A stretch of 64,000 nucleotides of DNA, taken from positions 248,001 to 312,000 of the forward strand of contig JACGCN010000037.1 in NCBI GenBank assembly GCA_014905825.1, read 5' to 3'. The stretch comes from Lyophyllum atratum. Lineage: Eukaryota; Basidiomycota; Agaricomycetes; Agaricales; Lyophyllaceae. The notes below the pieces were generated by a model that had not been told where the DNA came from, made no database searches, and saw nothing but the letters and a program-made list of their open reading frames with translations. This document shows positions 45,138-55,029 of this stretch, piece after piece. Position 1 is the stretch's first letter; each line of letters begins with the position of its first letter. The translations under genes and the position numbers were made by a program.

Positions 45138-46068
45138 TCAGAACCTGCCGCGCGAGGTCACGAACTTAGTGTCCTTGACACCTGGGACCGGGGTGAGTCA
45201 TAAGAGGATGATGATGAAGCTAATCTACGTACCTTCTAGCGTCAATGCTTCCAATACCAAAGCGTCGGCCTTCTCCATTTCGAATTGTTTGAGTTGGGTA
45301 GGATCGTCACCTCTACGCCATCCCACGTGCGGCTCGGCCTTTGTTACCACCATGAACACATCGACATCTTTCGGATACGTGACCACGGTCAAGTTGACGC
45401 CGTATTTCCAGAGGTGCCTCCGAATCTTCAATAAGGCGTAATCCCAATCGACGTCTTCTACAGGTTTCCCGGTTAGACGCGCTGTCCATCTGATGGCTTC
45501 CTCCTCGGTTATAATCCAGCCGCCCAGTCGATAGTATTGTTTCCACATCTGCAACGCGCAGGTAATGGAGAAAGTCAGTCTGCATCGCTGAGTTCCAGTA
45601 TAAGTCGAGGTACTCACCGTGTCTCGAAAACTAGAAGCGCAATTCGAGCAATGTGTGGATAGCTGCTGGTGAACCCCGTTGCTGAGGTGTTCTTCAACTT
45701 CTTGAACTTTATATGAGGCTTTCACAGTCACGTGAGCTTCACGTTCACCCAGAATCGCGTGACGCGTCGGACCCAACTTGAACTGCTGAACTCACTTGAT
45801 TGTCTTTGTTCTCTGGATCTGGGGTCGCTGGCCTGTTTAGAATGACAATGGAGTATGCCAACGGCCGATGCATCCATCATGATGACCTTAGACTCATGTC
45901 TGACATATCTACCCTCGGGGCTTCTAACATCCTTTGTTCTACGTTTCTGGCTATCCATCTATTCATAAGCACAATGCAATGCAGGACCCATCGACGTCTC
46001 GTCCGATCGAATCTAATGGCCACTAGACCACCTGCCATCTCTATCGCTATACCACCGTGACTAAGCAT
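45138..46068 (-). CDS. hypothetical protein, 5' end uncertain
   Basis: Not recognised. Three well-supported exons: from about 45790 to 45618, then 45548-45233, then 45181-45138. They encode FKLGPTRHAILGEREAHVTV, a region with a cysteine pair (STHCSNCASSF), MWKQYYRLGGWIITEEEAI, an acidic VDWDYALLKIRRHLWKYG block, and a DVDVFMVVTKAEPHVGWR block, ending VKDTKFVTSRGRF. Codon use and phase-true introns argue for a real gene. No ATG opens the first of these exons. The likeliest first exon is 46068-45909 (MLSHGGIAIEMAGGLVAI..), joined by an intron of about 115 bases with donor GTAGAT and acceptor TTCAG. With that exon the gene is divergent from the PD-(D/E)XK-like gene, 90 bases apart. Confidence 0.55.
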
Positions 46069-46158
46069 GTAGTCCGACCCATTGTTGCTCCTGCTCTATA
46101 AGAGTTCGTGTTTTCGTACTGCTTCGCCATTCTCAGCCACCCTCCCACGTTTCTCAGC

Positions 46159-47058
46159 ATGAACGACATATTGGCAAATGTAAGCACTCCACAGCCGCCT
46201 CTCTCTCGCCACATTCCCAGCTGGCTCATTAATCGTCTTCAAAACGTCATCCATGGCGGCGTGCATTTTGAATCGTCGCTGTACGGTCCCTACAACACTT
46301 ACCTGACTGCGCTGTTTCCGATGGAAAGGCGGTTCATGGTCAAGCCGCAGGGTCTCCTGCGGTCAGAATTCGACGGCGGCATCGCATCTGACAAGGGCAG
46401 TATTGCCTCGGAGGACTTTAAAGACCTGATGAAGGATAAGGAGGACTTCACACACACGATTTCGACCTGGATTGCAGGTACTACAGCGGGAGGGAAGGCT
46501 GTTGAGCAAAGGGGTTCAGGCCGGACAGTAGCTGGGAATTTGCCAGGGACAAGGCAAGCACAGGCAGGTACCCTCGCCGTCGCGGGTGGTCATCGTGACC
46601 AGCACGTAGGAGACATAAGCTTGGACTCGATAGGCGGCCTCGTTGGCAAGTCCATGTTGCCTTTCTTCGCCTGGTGCTTCAAGGCTGATAATTCCATTTT
46701 AGTTTCTCTTCAAAAGAAGGATCAATACGGAATCCCTGATTTCCTGGTCGTGAAGGCCACGGAAACGCTCGTTGATGACATCGTTATCGCAATCATCGAA
46801 ATCAAAGCCCAAGATGACCAGGTCACTACCAGGGAAGCAGGAGCTCAGATGACGTTTTACATGGAGATGGCTGCCACAAAGAACCGCGATCCACGCCTGA
46901 AGGGTTATGTGCTCATGCCCAGAACCATCCATGTCTGGGAATTCCACAGCGCGGGACCTGGTGCGGAGTGGAGGAAACTGACATCTTACCCAATGAATTT
47001 GGACCGACTCCAACGAGAGCTTTATGAGATCGCTGGCGCGCATTGGGGTATTGCATAG
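46159..47058 (+). CDS. PD-(D/E)XK nuclease-fold-like protein
   Basis: A single-exon protein of 299 residues. The middle has a hydrophobic-strand arrangement typical of PD-(D/E)XK folds: GIPDFLVVKATETL (candidate D), then DDIVIAIIEIKAQDD (candidate E-x-K), then a helix TREAGAQMTFYMEMAA with a Gln, and a late strand KGYVLMPRTIHVWEF. Related single-domain proteins are common in Agaricomycetes, often near mobile elements or as fungal crinkler-like or restriction-type nucleases; which applies here is unknown. The N-terminal part (PSWLINRLQNVIHGGVHFES) and the Gly-rich linker carry no motif I know. The start at 46159 is the first ATG in the frame. Confidence 0.65.
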   Translation: MNDILANVSTPQPPLSRHIPSWLINRLQNVIHGGVHFESSLYGPYNTYLTALFPMERRFMVKPQGLLRSEFDGGIASDKGSIASEDFKDLMKDKEDFTHTISTWIAGTTAGGKAVEQRGSGRTVAGNLPGTRQAQAGTLAVAGGHRDQHVGDISLDSIGGLVGKSMLPFFAWCFKADNSILVSLQKKDQYGIPDFLVVKATETLVDDIVIAIIEIKAQDDQVTTREAGAQMTFYMEMAATKNRDPRLKGYVLMPRTIHVWEFHSAGPGAEWRKLTSYPMNLDRLQRELYEIAGAHWGIA

Positions 47059-47473
47059 TCTTTATGTGTAGATGTAATCGACCTGCGTTTCTTTCATATG
47101 TACCTCTAGCACGTTGATCAGCGACAACACGAGTCTTGTCGCGGATTCCGTAGTAGACGTCCTGAGAACGCGGGTGAGAAATGGAGCGACGATTAGGGGT
47201 ATGATACTGACCTGTAGACCGCCTTCGCCGAGAAACTGATTCCTAGGAGCGCAACGTGACTTGGATGACGGCGGCTAGCCTAGTCTTAGTAGTCATGTCC
47301 TTGGCCGGGTTGTTCTCAATATCAGCGATTCCCTTGAATCCCTAGAGATTTACATCCAAGTGTTATTTATCTCTTTCCTTTGATTTACTACCCCTTGCTC
47401 TTAGGTTGTCTTACCAAACTAATATAGGTTGTCTTACCACACTAATATAACTCACTCGTAACATCATCCTCAG
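47059..47473. other. intergenic region with a 23-base tandem repeat
   Basis: No coding signal. A 23-base unit, AGGTTGTCTTACCAAACTAA plus TAT, occurs twice in tandem at 47403-47448 with one mismatch. Confidence 0.6.
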
Positions 47474-47968
47474 GCTCGCGCTCCCACCCTTATTCCTCGA
47501 GCACGTCTCGCTCGCCTTCGCGGTCGCACGCTGGTACTCCCCAGCTTCTCAAGGTCAACCACGTAAGTCAGTCAAGCAGGCAAGAGGAAAGGACGGTAAG
47601 CCACTACTGGCATGCTTTCTCTGTCGTGGTCGCAAAATCGCATGCGGGCCGGGCTCGCTTGGTCGTGAAAGCAGTACTTGCAAGTAAGCGACATTCTTAA
47701 TCTATTTTGCTCCCAGAAAATCTGACATCTTCTGGTCCACTTCAGCCAGTGCGAAGGGCGCAACCTCAAGTGCAGATACCCTGTGGAGAACCGTCGAGGC
47801 ATGCGCAAGGCGAAGGGCGAAGGGGATGATGAAGAGGAAAACGCCAAACCTGTGTTGAAAAAGAAGACCTCGAGCGGTAGGCCCAGTGGTGCGAAGGTGC
47901 GCCGAGTGAGGCTTGGAGTCACCGGGCCGGAAGCCATTACGGGATGCCTCCAACGACTCCAGCTCTGA
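47474..47968 (+). pseudogene. Zn(II)2Cys6 zinc-cluster gene fragment
   Basis: Encodes a fungal binuclear zinc cluster: ACFLCRGRKIACG, a split STC, then NQCEGRNLKC, with spacing C-x2-C-x6-C-x11-C-x2-C-x6-C. Exons 47580-47683 and 47746-47968 keep frame. An upstream Ser/Arg block (SRSHPYSSSTSRSPSRS, then PQLLKVNH) at 47474-47562 lies in another frame and would join only if 47563-47579, a 17-base GTAAGT..CAG segment, were removed. In the related Agaricomycete proteins the cluster is near the C-terminus after a Ser-rich region, so the missing part is the N-terminus, for which no exon is seen before 47474. Either a decayed gene or one with an unseen 5' exon. Confidence 0.6.
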
Positions 47969-49316
47969 GTGGGAAGGCGATGTATAAGTATAAGCTTCCT
48001 TTTTTTCCCCTTCATTTTATTCGTGTAGACCATAACTGCTTTCGCTTTGACTCGGATTTGTCGCTATACGCTATCATTTTGCTTCGTTTTCATGCTTTCT
48101 TAGTTGCTTCCAGCAGTTATCGCTGATGTATCATCTCCTTATGCTTCTGCTATGCCTCCCTACCCGCTTACCTTTTTCTCCTTCGTTATTGCTCTGCATC
48201 CATGCTTCTTGCACGACGTTATCATTCACTTAATTTACATGTCAAGGAGTAGAGACACCATACGACACGACCACTGTAGCCTGTGCACAAATCAACATAG
48301 TAACATAGTAATATAGACCCCCCCCCTCCCGCGGGAACAACCACCTTTCTCGCCGCCTGGCGCCGCAGCCACGCTACCTGACTCGAAATTCCCAGTCTTC
48401 ACCGATCTCTTCGTCACCAAGACTCCCGAGATTCTTGTCTCCTCCAGCATCGTGGCGTCGAGATCTCGGAACACCCCCTCTCGACTCTCTCGACTCTCAG
48501 CCTTCGAGATCCCAGCCCATCCTCTCCTTCTATTTTGCGACGCTCACTGTTATTCTGAAGTATCACAATGCATGGCATTAGGAGAATGAAAGTATATATC
48601 CACTGACATCTAAACGTACACATCTGATCAGCAGATGATGACAGATAATGACACAGGGCGACATAAGAGTCTGTTTGGTATCCATTAACCCGCACCGGTC
48701 GGAGCTTCAGCCTAGACAGCATGAGACGAATAAAGGTTGCCATGATGCATCGACGCGCTGTCAACGTCCAAGGCCTCGGTTGGTGGGCAGGCGTTATCTG
48801 ACAACACTCTGTTGTAGGAATTGGCAGGTCTTGGCGAAGCATTTATGATACCACGCAGCCGTTGTGCGGCAGCTTCCAGAGACATATAGAATCGAGGATA
48901 ATTAAACGTCGGATGTTGGATAGATGGACATCAGATCAGCATAGCGTGGAACGCAGGAGGAGAATCAATGGTGAGACTTAAGCTTGAGACCTTGAGACCT
49001 TGAGGCCTGAGGCCTGAGGCCCTGGTGAGGCCGGTGAGGAGAGAAGAGGATTGAGCTACGATTCAAATCCGATCATGAGGGATTTGTCCGTGGCACGTGG
49101 CTATCAGGGCTAAATTCTAATCCGACGCGACGCGTTAAGGTCACGGCTGAGTCATGGCCTGGCGTTTGCAAATTCGATGATGATATTTCTCAGCAGTCTG
49201 TGGCCCGGGTGCAATCCGGCTGCCATGAAGCACTGCCGGCACGCATAAGATTGCCCCCTCGCACGAATTACAAACCTCAAAGCATCTAGATATCCGTCCC
49301 CCCATCCAACGCCAGC
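47969..49316. other. intergenic region
   Basis: No gene recognised in 1.35 kb. Contains a C9 run at about 48318, TAACATAG repeats just before it, C/T-rich tracts, and a GAGACCTT/GAGGCCT repeat tract at 48983-49020 that shares CTTGAGGCCTGAGGC with 9015-9029. The last 100 bases are the promoter of the dehydrogenase gene. Confidence 0.5.
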
Positions 49317-50973
49317 ATGCAAGCTATCAGATGGCATCCTCCTTCATATGATATACGAGTCGAATCGGTTCCCATTCCTGAGTACGTGCCACTACATAGT
49401 TCTGATTGCCCTCTTTCTCAAAAGGACCCAGAATACAACACCCAGACGATGCCATCGTCAAAGTCAAGGTCCGTCAATAGAGCATTTGAAGCAGGAGCAC
49501 CTAACTGATATGGCTCCGCATCAGCTTGCTGCGCTTTGCGGTAGAAGTTCTCTAGTCGACTATCGAAACCCAGTTGGCTGAGTCATCCTAGGCAGCGATC
49601 TTCATATTTACAGGGGACACGCCGGCGTGAATCAAACGTGAGCAATTCGACCATCTTCAAACCACCCCTTAGTAGACTAGGACATCCCTCAGTCATACAT
49701 GTGGGCACGAGTTTATCGGAGAGATTACGGCTCTGGGATCGAGTTTTGGCGCGAACGCTCAAGGACGACCTAAGTTGTATTCCAACTTGAAAGTTGGAGA
49801 CAAAGTAGTGTCTCCTTTTACTGTCAACTGCGGAGAGTGCCAGTGAGTAAACGCCATTCAGCCCCGACCATTCGCCAATCTTATACGCATCACGCTCCCA
49901 GCGTTTGTCGGCTTGGCTACACCGCGCGATGCCCAGAAGGCGCCTTGTTCGGATCTCCTGCTCTTGAAGGAGGGCAAGCTCAGTACGTTCGTGTGCCAAA
50001 GGCTGGAGGGACGCTTTTCAATTTGAGCAACCCCAATACGTGGGCCACAACGCTCTCCGAACAAGAGAAAGCCAAGGCTTTGACTGGAATCGCCGATAGT
50101 TCGCTCCTCATGCTCGCAGATATCTTGCCCACAGGAGTCTTCGCCGCAACGCAGGCTTTGAATCACCCCAAGGTTCAGCCAATCCTAACCGGAAGACCTT
50201 GGCCTTTATGCTTCTCTCCTGAAATCAGCACTGAAGGCAACGAGATCGGGTTCACTTCCGAGGATAGAATATTGACCATCGCTATCATCGGCTTGGGTCC
50301 TGTAGGTATCTGTGCAGCTGTGAGCCTTCTCGATGCATTGGTCACTCGTAAAGTGCCTTTCCGCATTGTGGCTACCGATCTTCTTGAAGCTCGCAGAGAG
50401 AAGATGAAGGCCGTTTACAGTGCCATCGATGCGACGGGGAAAGGCAGCGGAGAGTTTGAGGTTCTTGCTGCAGACGAAGCCAAGGCTCTCGTCATTAAAT
50501 GGACAGGAGGCGTTGGCTGCACTGCCGTTCTTGAGGTAATTTTCTCGTATCTTTTTTTTTTCACATGCTGAACTGGTCTGTTAAGGTCGTCGGACACCCC
50601 AGCGCGTTGACTTCGGCGTATGACCTTGTCCGCGCGTTTGGTGTCATTGTCTCTGTGGGAGTGCATGGCGGACCACCTATGCCATTTACTGGCCGCCAAT
50701 TGTACAACAAGAATGTCTCGTTCGACTTTGGCCGCTGCCCGGCTCGTGCAATGTTCCCATTTGCGTTCGATCTTTTGGGTACGTGGACAGTCTTGTCTTC
50801 TTAGTGAATTCCTCTAAGCATTTTGTTTAGTTAAGCGACAAGATGTATTCGGTGGAGTGGGACAGCCAGCTAGCCTGATTGACAAGGTAGTCAGCTTCAA
50901 GGAAGCAGCCGAAAGCTATCGCGCGTTTGACAAGGGCGAAGTTGGCAAGGTTATCTTCAATCCCTGGGATTAA
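49317..50973 (+). CDS. zinc-dependent alcohol dehydrogenase (MDR family)
   Basis: NAD(P)-dependent oxidoreductase, about 427 residues; substrate unknown. Exons 49317-49381, 49432-49468, 49525-49540, 49592-49637, 49693-49842, 49902-50535, 50586-50778, 50831-50973. Motifs: VPIPEIQHPDDAIVKV at the start, LAALCGSDLHIYRGHAG with the catalytic-zinc Cys, CGHEFIGEITALG with the zinc His-Glu pair, NCGECHVC..RC with the structural-zinc cysteines, and IAIIGLGPVGICAAV as the Rossmann glycine motif. Two blocks are inserted relative to short-chain-length ADHs (FSPEISTEGNEIGFT is one), giving a length above the usual 350-380. Convergent with the GH43 gene, 120 bases away. Confidence 0.92.
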
Positions 50974-51093
50974 ACGAAACTGCATTGTTCCGCTGGCTCA
51001 AGGAAATCATTTGTAACAAATATGTTCTCATTGTCCCGCTGCACACACTGTAATGAATAACCAAATCTTTTGTATGAAATAGTAATCGGGGCG

Positions 51094-52833
51094 TTAGACA
51101 ACAACCTATTATGTATGGTCGGTGAGCTAAATTGGCAATCAAGGAGAAGCTCCATGTACGCACCGGCCAGCCACTGGAGAAGTCGAGCCGATTGATTCCA
51201 AGCTGCCAAAGAAGGATTAATTGTAGTTAGACTGCCGGTTGACATGTTTATACGACTTACGAAGCTTCCTGAGGAGGTATAGTAGTCTGCGACAGATCAA
51301 GGTTAGCCGGCGACGCGGCGGGATATGAATGCTATACGAACGATAAACAAGGATTGGACCATCGCCGTCGACAAGCAAGTCCTGGCCACCGGGTCCAATG
51401 ACCTGACGGAAGACATGTCAATATCCGAGTCGCGTGTCGTACTATGAGCGTATGCAAGGAAGTATACAAACATTTCCAGCAGATCCTAAAACAAGAGTAC
51501 CACCACCAGACGTCAGCGCAACACCCGACTTGTCAACAAATCCACCATTAGGGCTGCAAGGCAATTTTTAAACAGGTGATGCAACCACAAAAGTTAAGAG
51601 ATTAGATACCTTGATGATCTTCCAACTCGGATGTTGTACGTGCTTGACGTTCCCGAGCAGCATTTATCCCAAGAGGTGAATAGGTAATAGAAGCTGCCTT
51701 CTTGGAACACCACGCTGGCCTCGACTGCGCCACCCCCGGCCGTGCGCTGCGCAATAGCGGTTGGAGTAGTGCTCGAGAGCTTTCCAGTCGATGGGTTGAC
51801 GCTGAAAACGTGATAGTCTTTTGAAACATGCACCACAGAAGAGAGGCAGTGTCATCGTACGGGAAAGATTTAATTCCGGTCCAGAAGCTACCGAGTGAAA
51901 GGTACCAAGAGCTACCCACTATTCACGCGATGAGTTACGGCCGCCACAGTGAAACAATAGTGACTCACCGATCAGCAAGCTGCGAGAGTTTTGCATTAGT
52001 GGGAAGGGAAGTCTGTGGATCTAAAGGTTTCACGTACTTGGGGTCGATGGCCTGTTTGTATACAAAAGAAGCATCAGAATGGACTAGGCGACGGAAGGCA
52101 TTGAATATAATGCTCACATTGTAGTTGTTGCTGCTTGAGGTAGATGTAACGAGCCCTTCGTTTGACCAGCTTCCTGCAGGCAATGTATCAGTAACCTGTT
52201 CTACGCCCTCAACGCCTTCCCAACTATACCTGGAAGACCAGTGGTAGATTTCGCCAGGAAGATAGCAGACTTGATATAAAGACAGCGATTAGTAGATGCT
52301 GATATCAGTCCACCAAATAGTACTGACCTTCTGCGACCCAAAGCTCGACGCGGAGTAATACAGCTAAGTATAATGCCTTAGCATAACAAGCGAGTATAAC
52401 GTATCACAATATTCACCCAAAATACTCCGTTGATCACGGTACAGTCAGGGGCCCAAAGGTTGCTAATCAGATGTGATAAGTAAACGCGAGAAGGCTTTAA
52501 GAAATTGTACATACCCGTTTGACGTTCCAGTATATGTGTCTGTCCAACTAGCACCGCTGGGCCAGACCTTTCCAACCAGAGTCCACGCAGTCCGATCAGT
52601 GGACGTGCGGATTTCGATACCGACCGCCGTCGCTTGTGTGATGGGGAATAGTTAGTTATTTCAAGGTCATGCAAGAGCGAATAATAACACTTACAGAAGA
52701 CGAAATACTTCCCGTTCTTGTCCTTGCACATTGTGGGGTCATGAACGGCAGTGTTTCCTGTCACGACGCCCGGCCCAACAGCGCAAGCGACAGTGACGAG
52801 TGTGAGAGCTGTTAGGATCGAAAGAAGACGCAT
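51094..52833 (-). CDS. GH43 endo-arabinanase-type glycoside hydrolase
   Basis: Secreted enzyme that cleaves alpha-1,5-arabinan side chains of pectin, by family. About 309 residues in 15 exons: 52833-52695, 52632-52515, 52462-52417, 52363-52328, 52269-52230, 52173-52118, 52051-52038, 51979-51969, 51918-51861, 51801-51610, 51553-51472, 51402-51342, 51286-51261, 51202-51164, 51105-51094; all phases agree. Signal peptide [18 protein letters not shown]. Five-bladed-propeller landmarks: VHDPTMCK with the catalytic base Asp, [19 protein letters not shown] with the pKa-modulating Asp, [11 protein letters not shown] with the acid Glu, WDKCCSG, IGPGGQD and [12 protein letters not shown]. One exon is only 11 bases. 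A Val stands where most relatives have Asp after LLI. It is the intact counterpart of the copy at 43.7-44.8 kb. Confidence 0.93.
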
Positions 52834-53668
52834 TTTATGTGCTGAATTCAGTGTCCCGGCCTGCGATTTATATGACCAGGATAATCTTCGCCGTTATTTT
52901 GCTTGCATTCGGCCGCCTACGCTAGTTCCGAAGTTTAAGCCATTTATACCTACCTGCCCGAGCGGTACATCGGCGAGTGTGTTGCTACCTCTTATGTTGA
53001 CAACAAAGTATATAACGACGGGCCGCGCTAAGTGGTTTTCCGACATCATGTGTCCCATGACGAGTCGCGGTCAGAGGGGTTGATGTGCACAGAGCGGCGG
53101 TGATTCTGCAGGAACTTCCATGCGAGGCTCAGCTGCGTCCTGCGGCCCGCCAAGTGGATAAAAGATTATCATGATGGTTTCGGTGGATCAAGAAGAACGG
53201 AGGCCAGTGTTGCAAGAATGTATAACTGTCTCAATCAACTGTTTCGTGCTCCAGTCAGAACCGGCCTTGCAAAGAGCTACTGTGGAGTCAGATCATGGGA
53301 TCACGGATCGGTTGGCAAATGCACCATAAGTGCACCCATGTATACGATTAGAATGGGGTGTCAACTTCCCAAAGACATAAGCATCTGGCGAAAGAAGTTC
53401 GAAATTCACCATGTAATGACCAGTCGTGAAGCCCAAACGGACCGTGGCCATTACCACACCCGGCCTCATACCAGCTGATCGCGCTGGCACAGCCGTTTCC
53501 CAGATTCCTCCGTTGGCCAAGCTTGAGGGTATTTTTGGAGCCATTGAGGGTTTAGCGACTGGCGTGACGAGAGTCATAAATCGTGGATAAGCGAGTGATA
53601 GTGGTCCTAAAAAAGCGTGTATTGCTTACATGTCTATCATCAACATCCGGCAGTTCAAACTACATGGC
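52834..53668. other. intergenic region
   Basis: Promoter of the GH43 gene on one side and terminator of the BTB gene on the other. Frames of up to about 95 codons occur on both strands but show no motif or splice linkage. Confidence 0.5.
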
Positions 53669-54808
53669 TCAGGTAGGCAGGTCAGCCGCTAATAGATCTT
53701 CCCATGGTGGAAGGCCGACCACTGAGGGCAATTCGTTCCATATCCTGTCTCGTAAATCGTGAGCATCTCGTCGAAACCGTTTCCGGCAGTGGTCGCAAAG
53801 ATACGGTTCATCATCGATGGCGCTGATTGCTTGGAATATGAAGTATAGGGGGCCCGTTCTAGTCATCCAAGAGCGAAACAACAGAGAAGCTACTTTCTGG
53901 AATCCGCGCTTGCAGGTATCATTGTTGCATTGTGGAGACAGCGGGTGGTCTCCGCGGATGAACTCAAGGATGACCTTGAGCCGATACTGAAACATAAGCG
54001 TGTAGGCTCCAATATCCCTGGGGCTTAGCGTCGACGACGGGTTTGATGGATGCTTGACCAGGAGCTTGGGGTGATCGGTACGAAGTATATCGGCAAGCGG
54101 ATACAACGAGAGAAAGTACAATGCAGATGGAACGATGACCTGGATGTTAACTTCATTCGCAAGATTAAGAACATGCAAGGGATGGACATAAGGGTATGAC
54201 AAGCCGTTGGAGGAAGGCGTCGCCAGGGCTTTTGCAACCATCGTGTCATGTCCTTTAAGGGTATATGGCCAAGTTTCGGTGAGAAATCGAATTGCTTGCG
54301 CTCGCAGATGGCCAATGAAGTACTTGGTCGAGAGACGTAGGATGCCAGCAAGATAAGCGAAGTCATCGAAGCTGTGGTTGCGGAAATTCCTTTAAAATCG
54401 TACATCCATAAGCTCCATTCAGAAGGAAAGGGTTACTGTGACTTACGCTCCGTCGTAGAGGGCCATAATGAGGTTGCTCAGGTCTGTGGGTAGATCGTAC
54501 ATGCGAACAACTTGACATCCGTCGAAGGTCTCTGGGTTGGAAGTAGAGGATGGCTGAGGAATGCTGAACATTCCTTCGAATACTTCTGAATGCCTTCCCT
54601 ACATGACCTTGAAATTAGCAATGATGTATACGTTGAATATCTTCGGCACCTACTAGGACACCACGATGCACTCGAAAAGCAGTTGGCAGTGGTTCATCTG
54701 TTACGAGGAGAATGTTCCCGTCTTCGAACCAAGGCTATGACACTCAGTATCCGAAATTTGATAGAAGCATATATGTCAACTCACTTCTCCCTTCTTTCTG
54801 TCCGCCAT
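53669..54808 (-). CDS. BTB/POZ-domain protein
   Basis: Fungal BTB protein, about 325 residues, in exons 54808-54785, 54734-54654, 54598-54447 and 54389-53669. The BTB core is PWFEDGNILLVTDE, FRVHRGVL-GRHSEVFEGMF, CQVVRMYDLPTDLSNLIMAL and NHSFDDFAYLAGILRLSTKY; the helical part continues with AQAIRFLTETWP. The C-terminal half has a cysteine arrangement (CNNDTC .. LCDHC) that may bind zinc. This layout is abundant in Agaricomycetes and of unknown function; BTB domains generally dimerise or bind Cul3. The first exon is only 24 bases and rests on phase and position. Divergent from the Mon1 gene, with 221 bases between starts. Confidence 0.82.
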
Positions 54809-55029
54809 GTCTGTAATGCCCTTCGGAGAGTAGAGCAGTGCATCAAGAAGACAGGGTACCCCCAGGACAATTTGGGTCTGTGTGGCAACAGCCACTGTTG
54901 TTGTGCCGCCTCCACCATAACCATTCATTTCCGACAATCCCAGTTCCGTGTGCTGAAAGATTCTGAGATCTCATAAATTCTCTTGAGACAGCCCGGGGCA
55001 TATCTGGCTCACATATCTGGCTCAGCTTG

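Noticed and set aside
53293..53577. 94-codon minus-strand frame between GH43 and BTB genes
   Set aside because: No start context, no splice partners and no family pattern.
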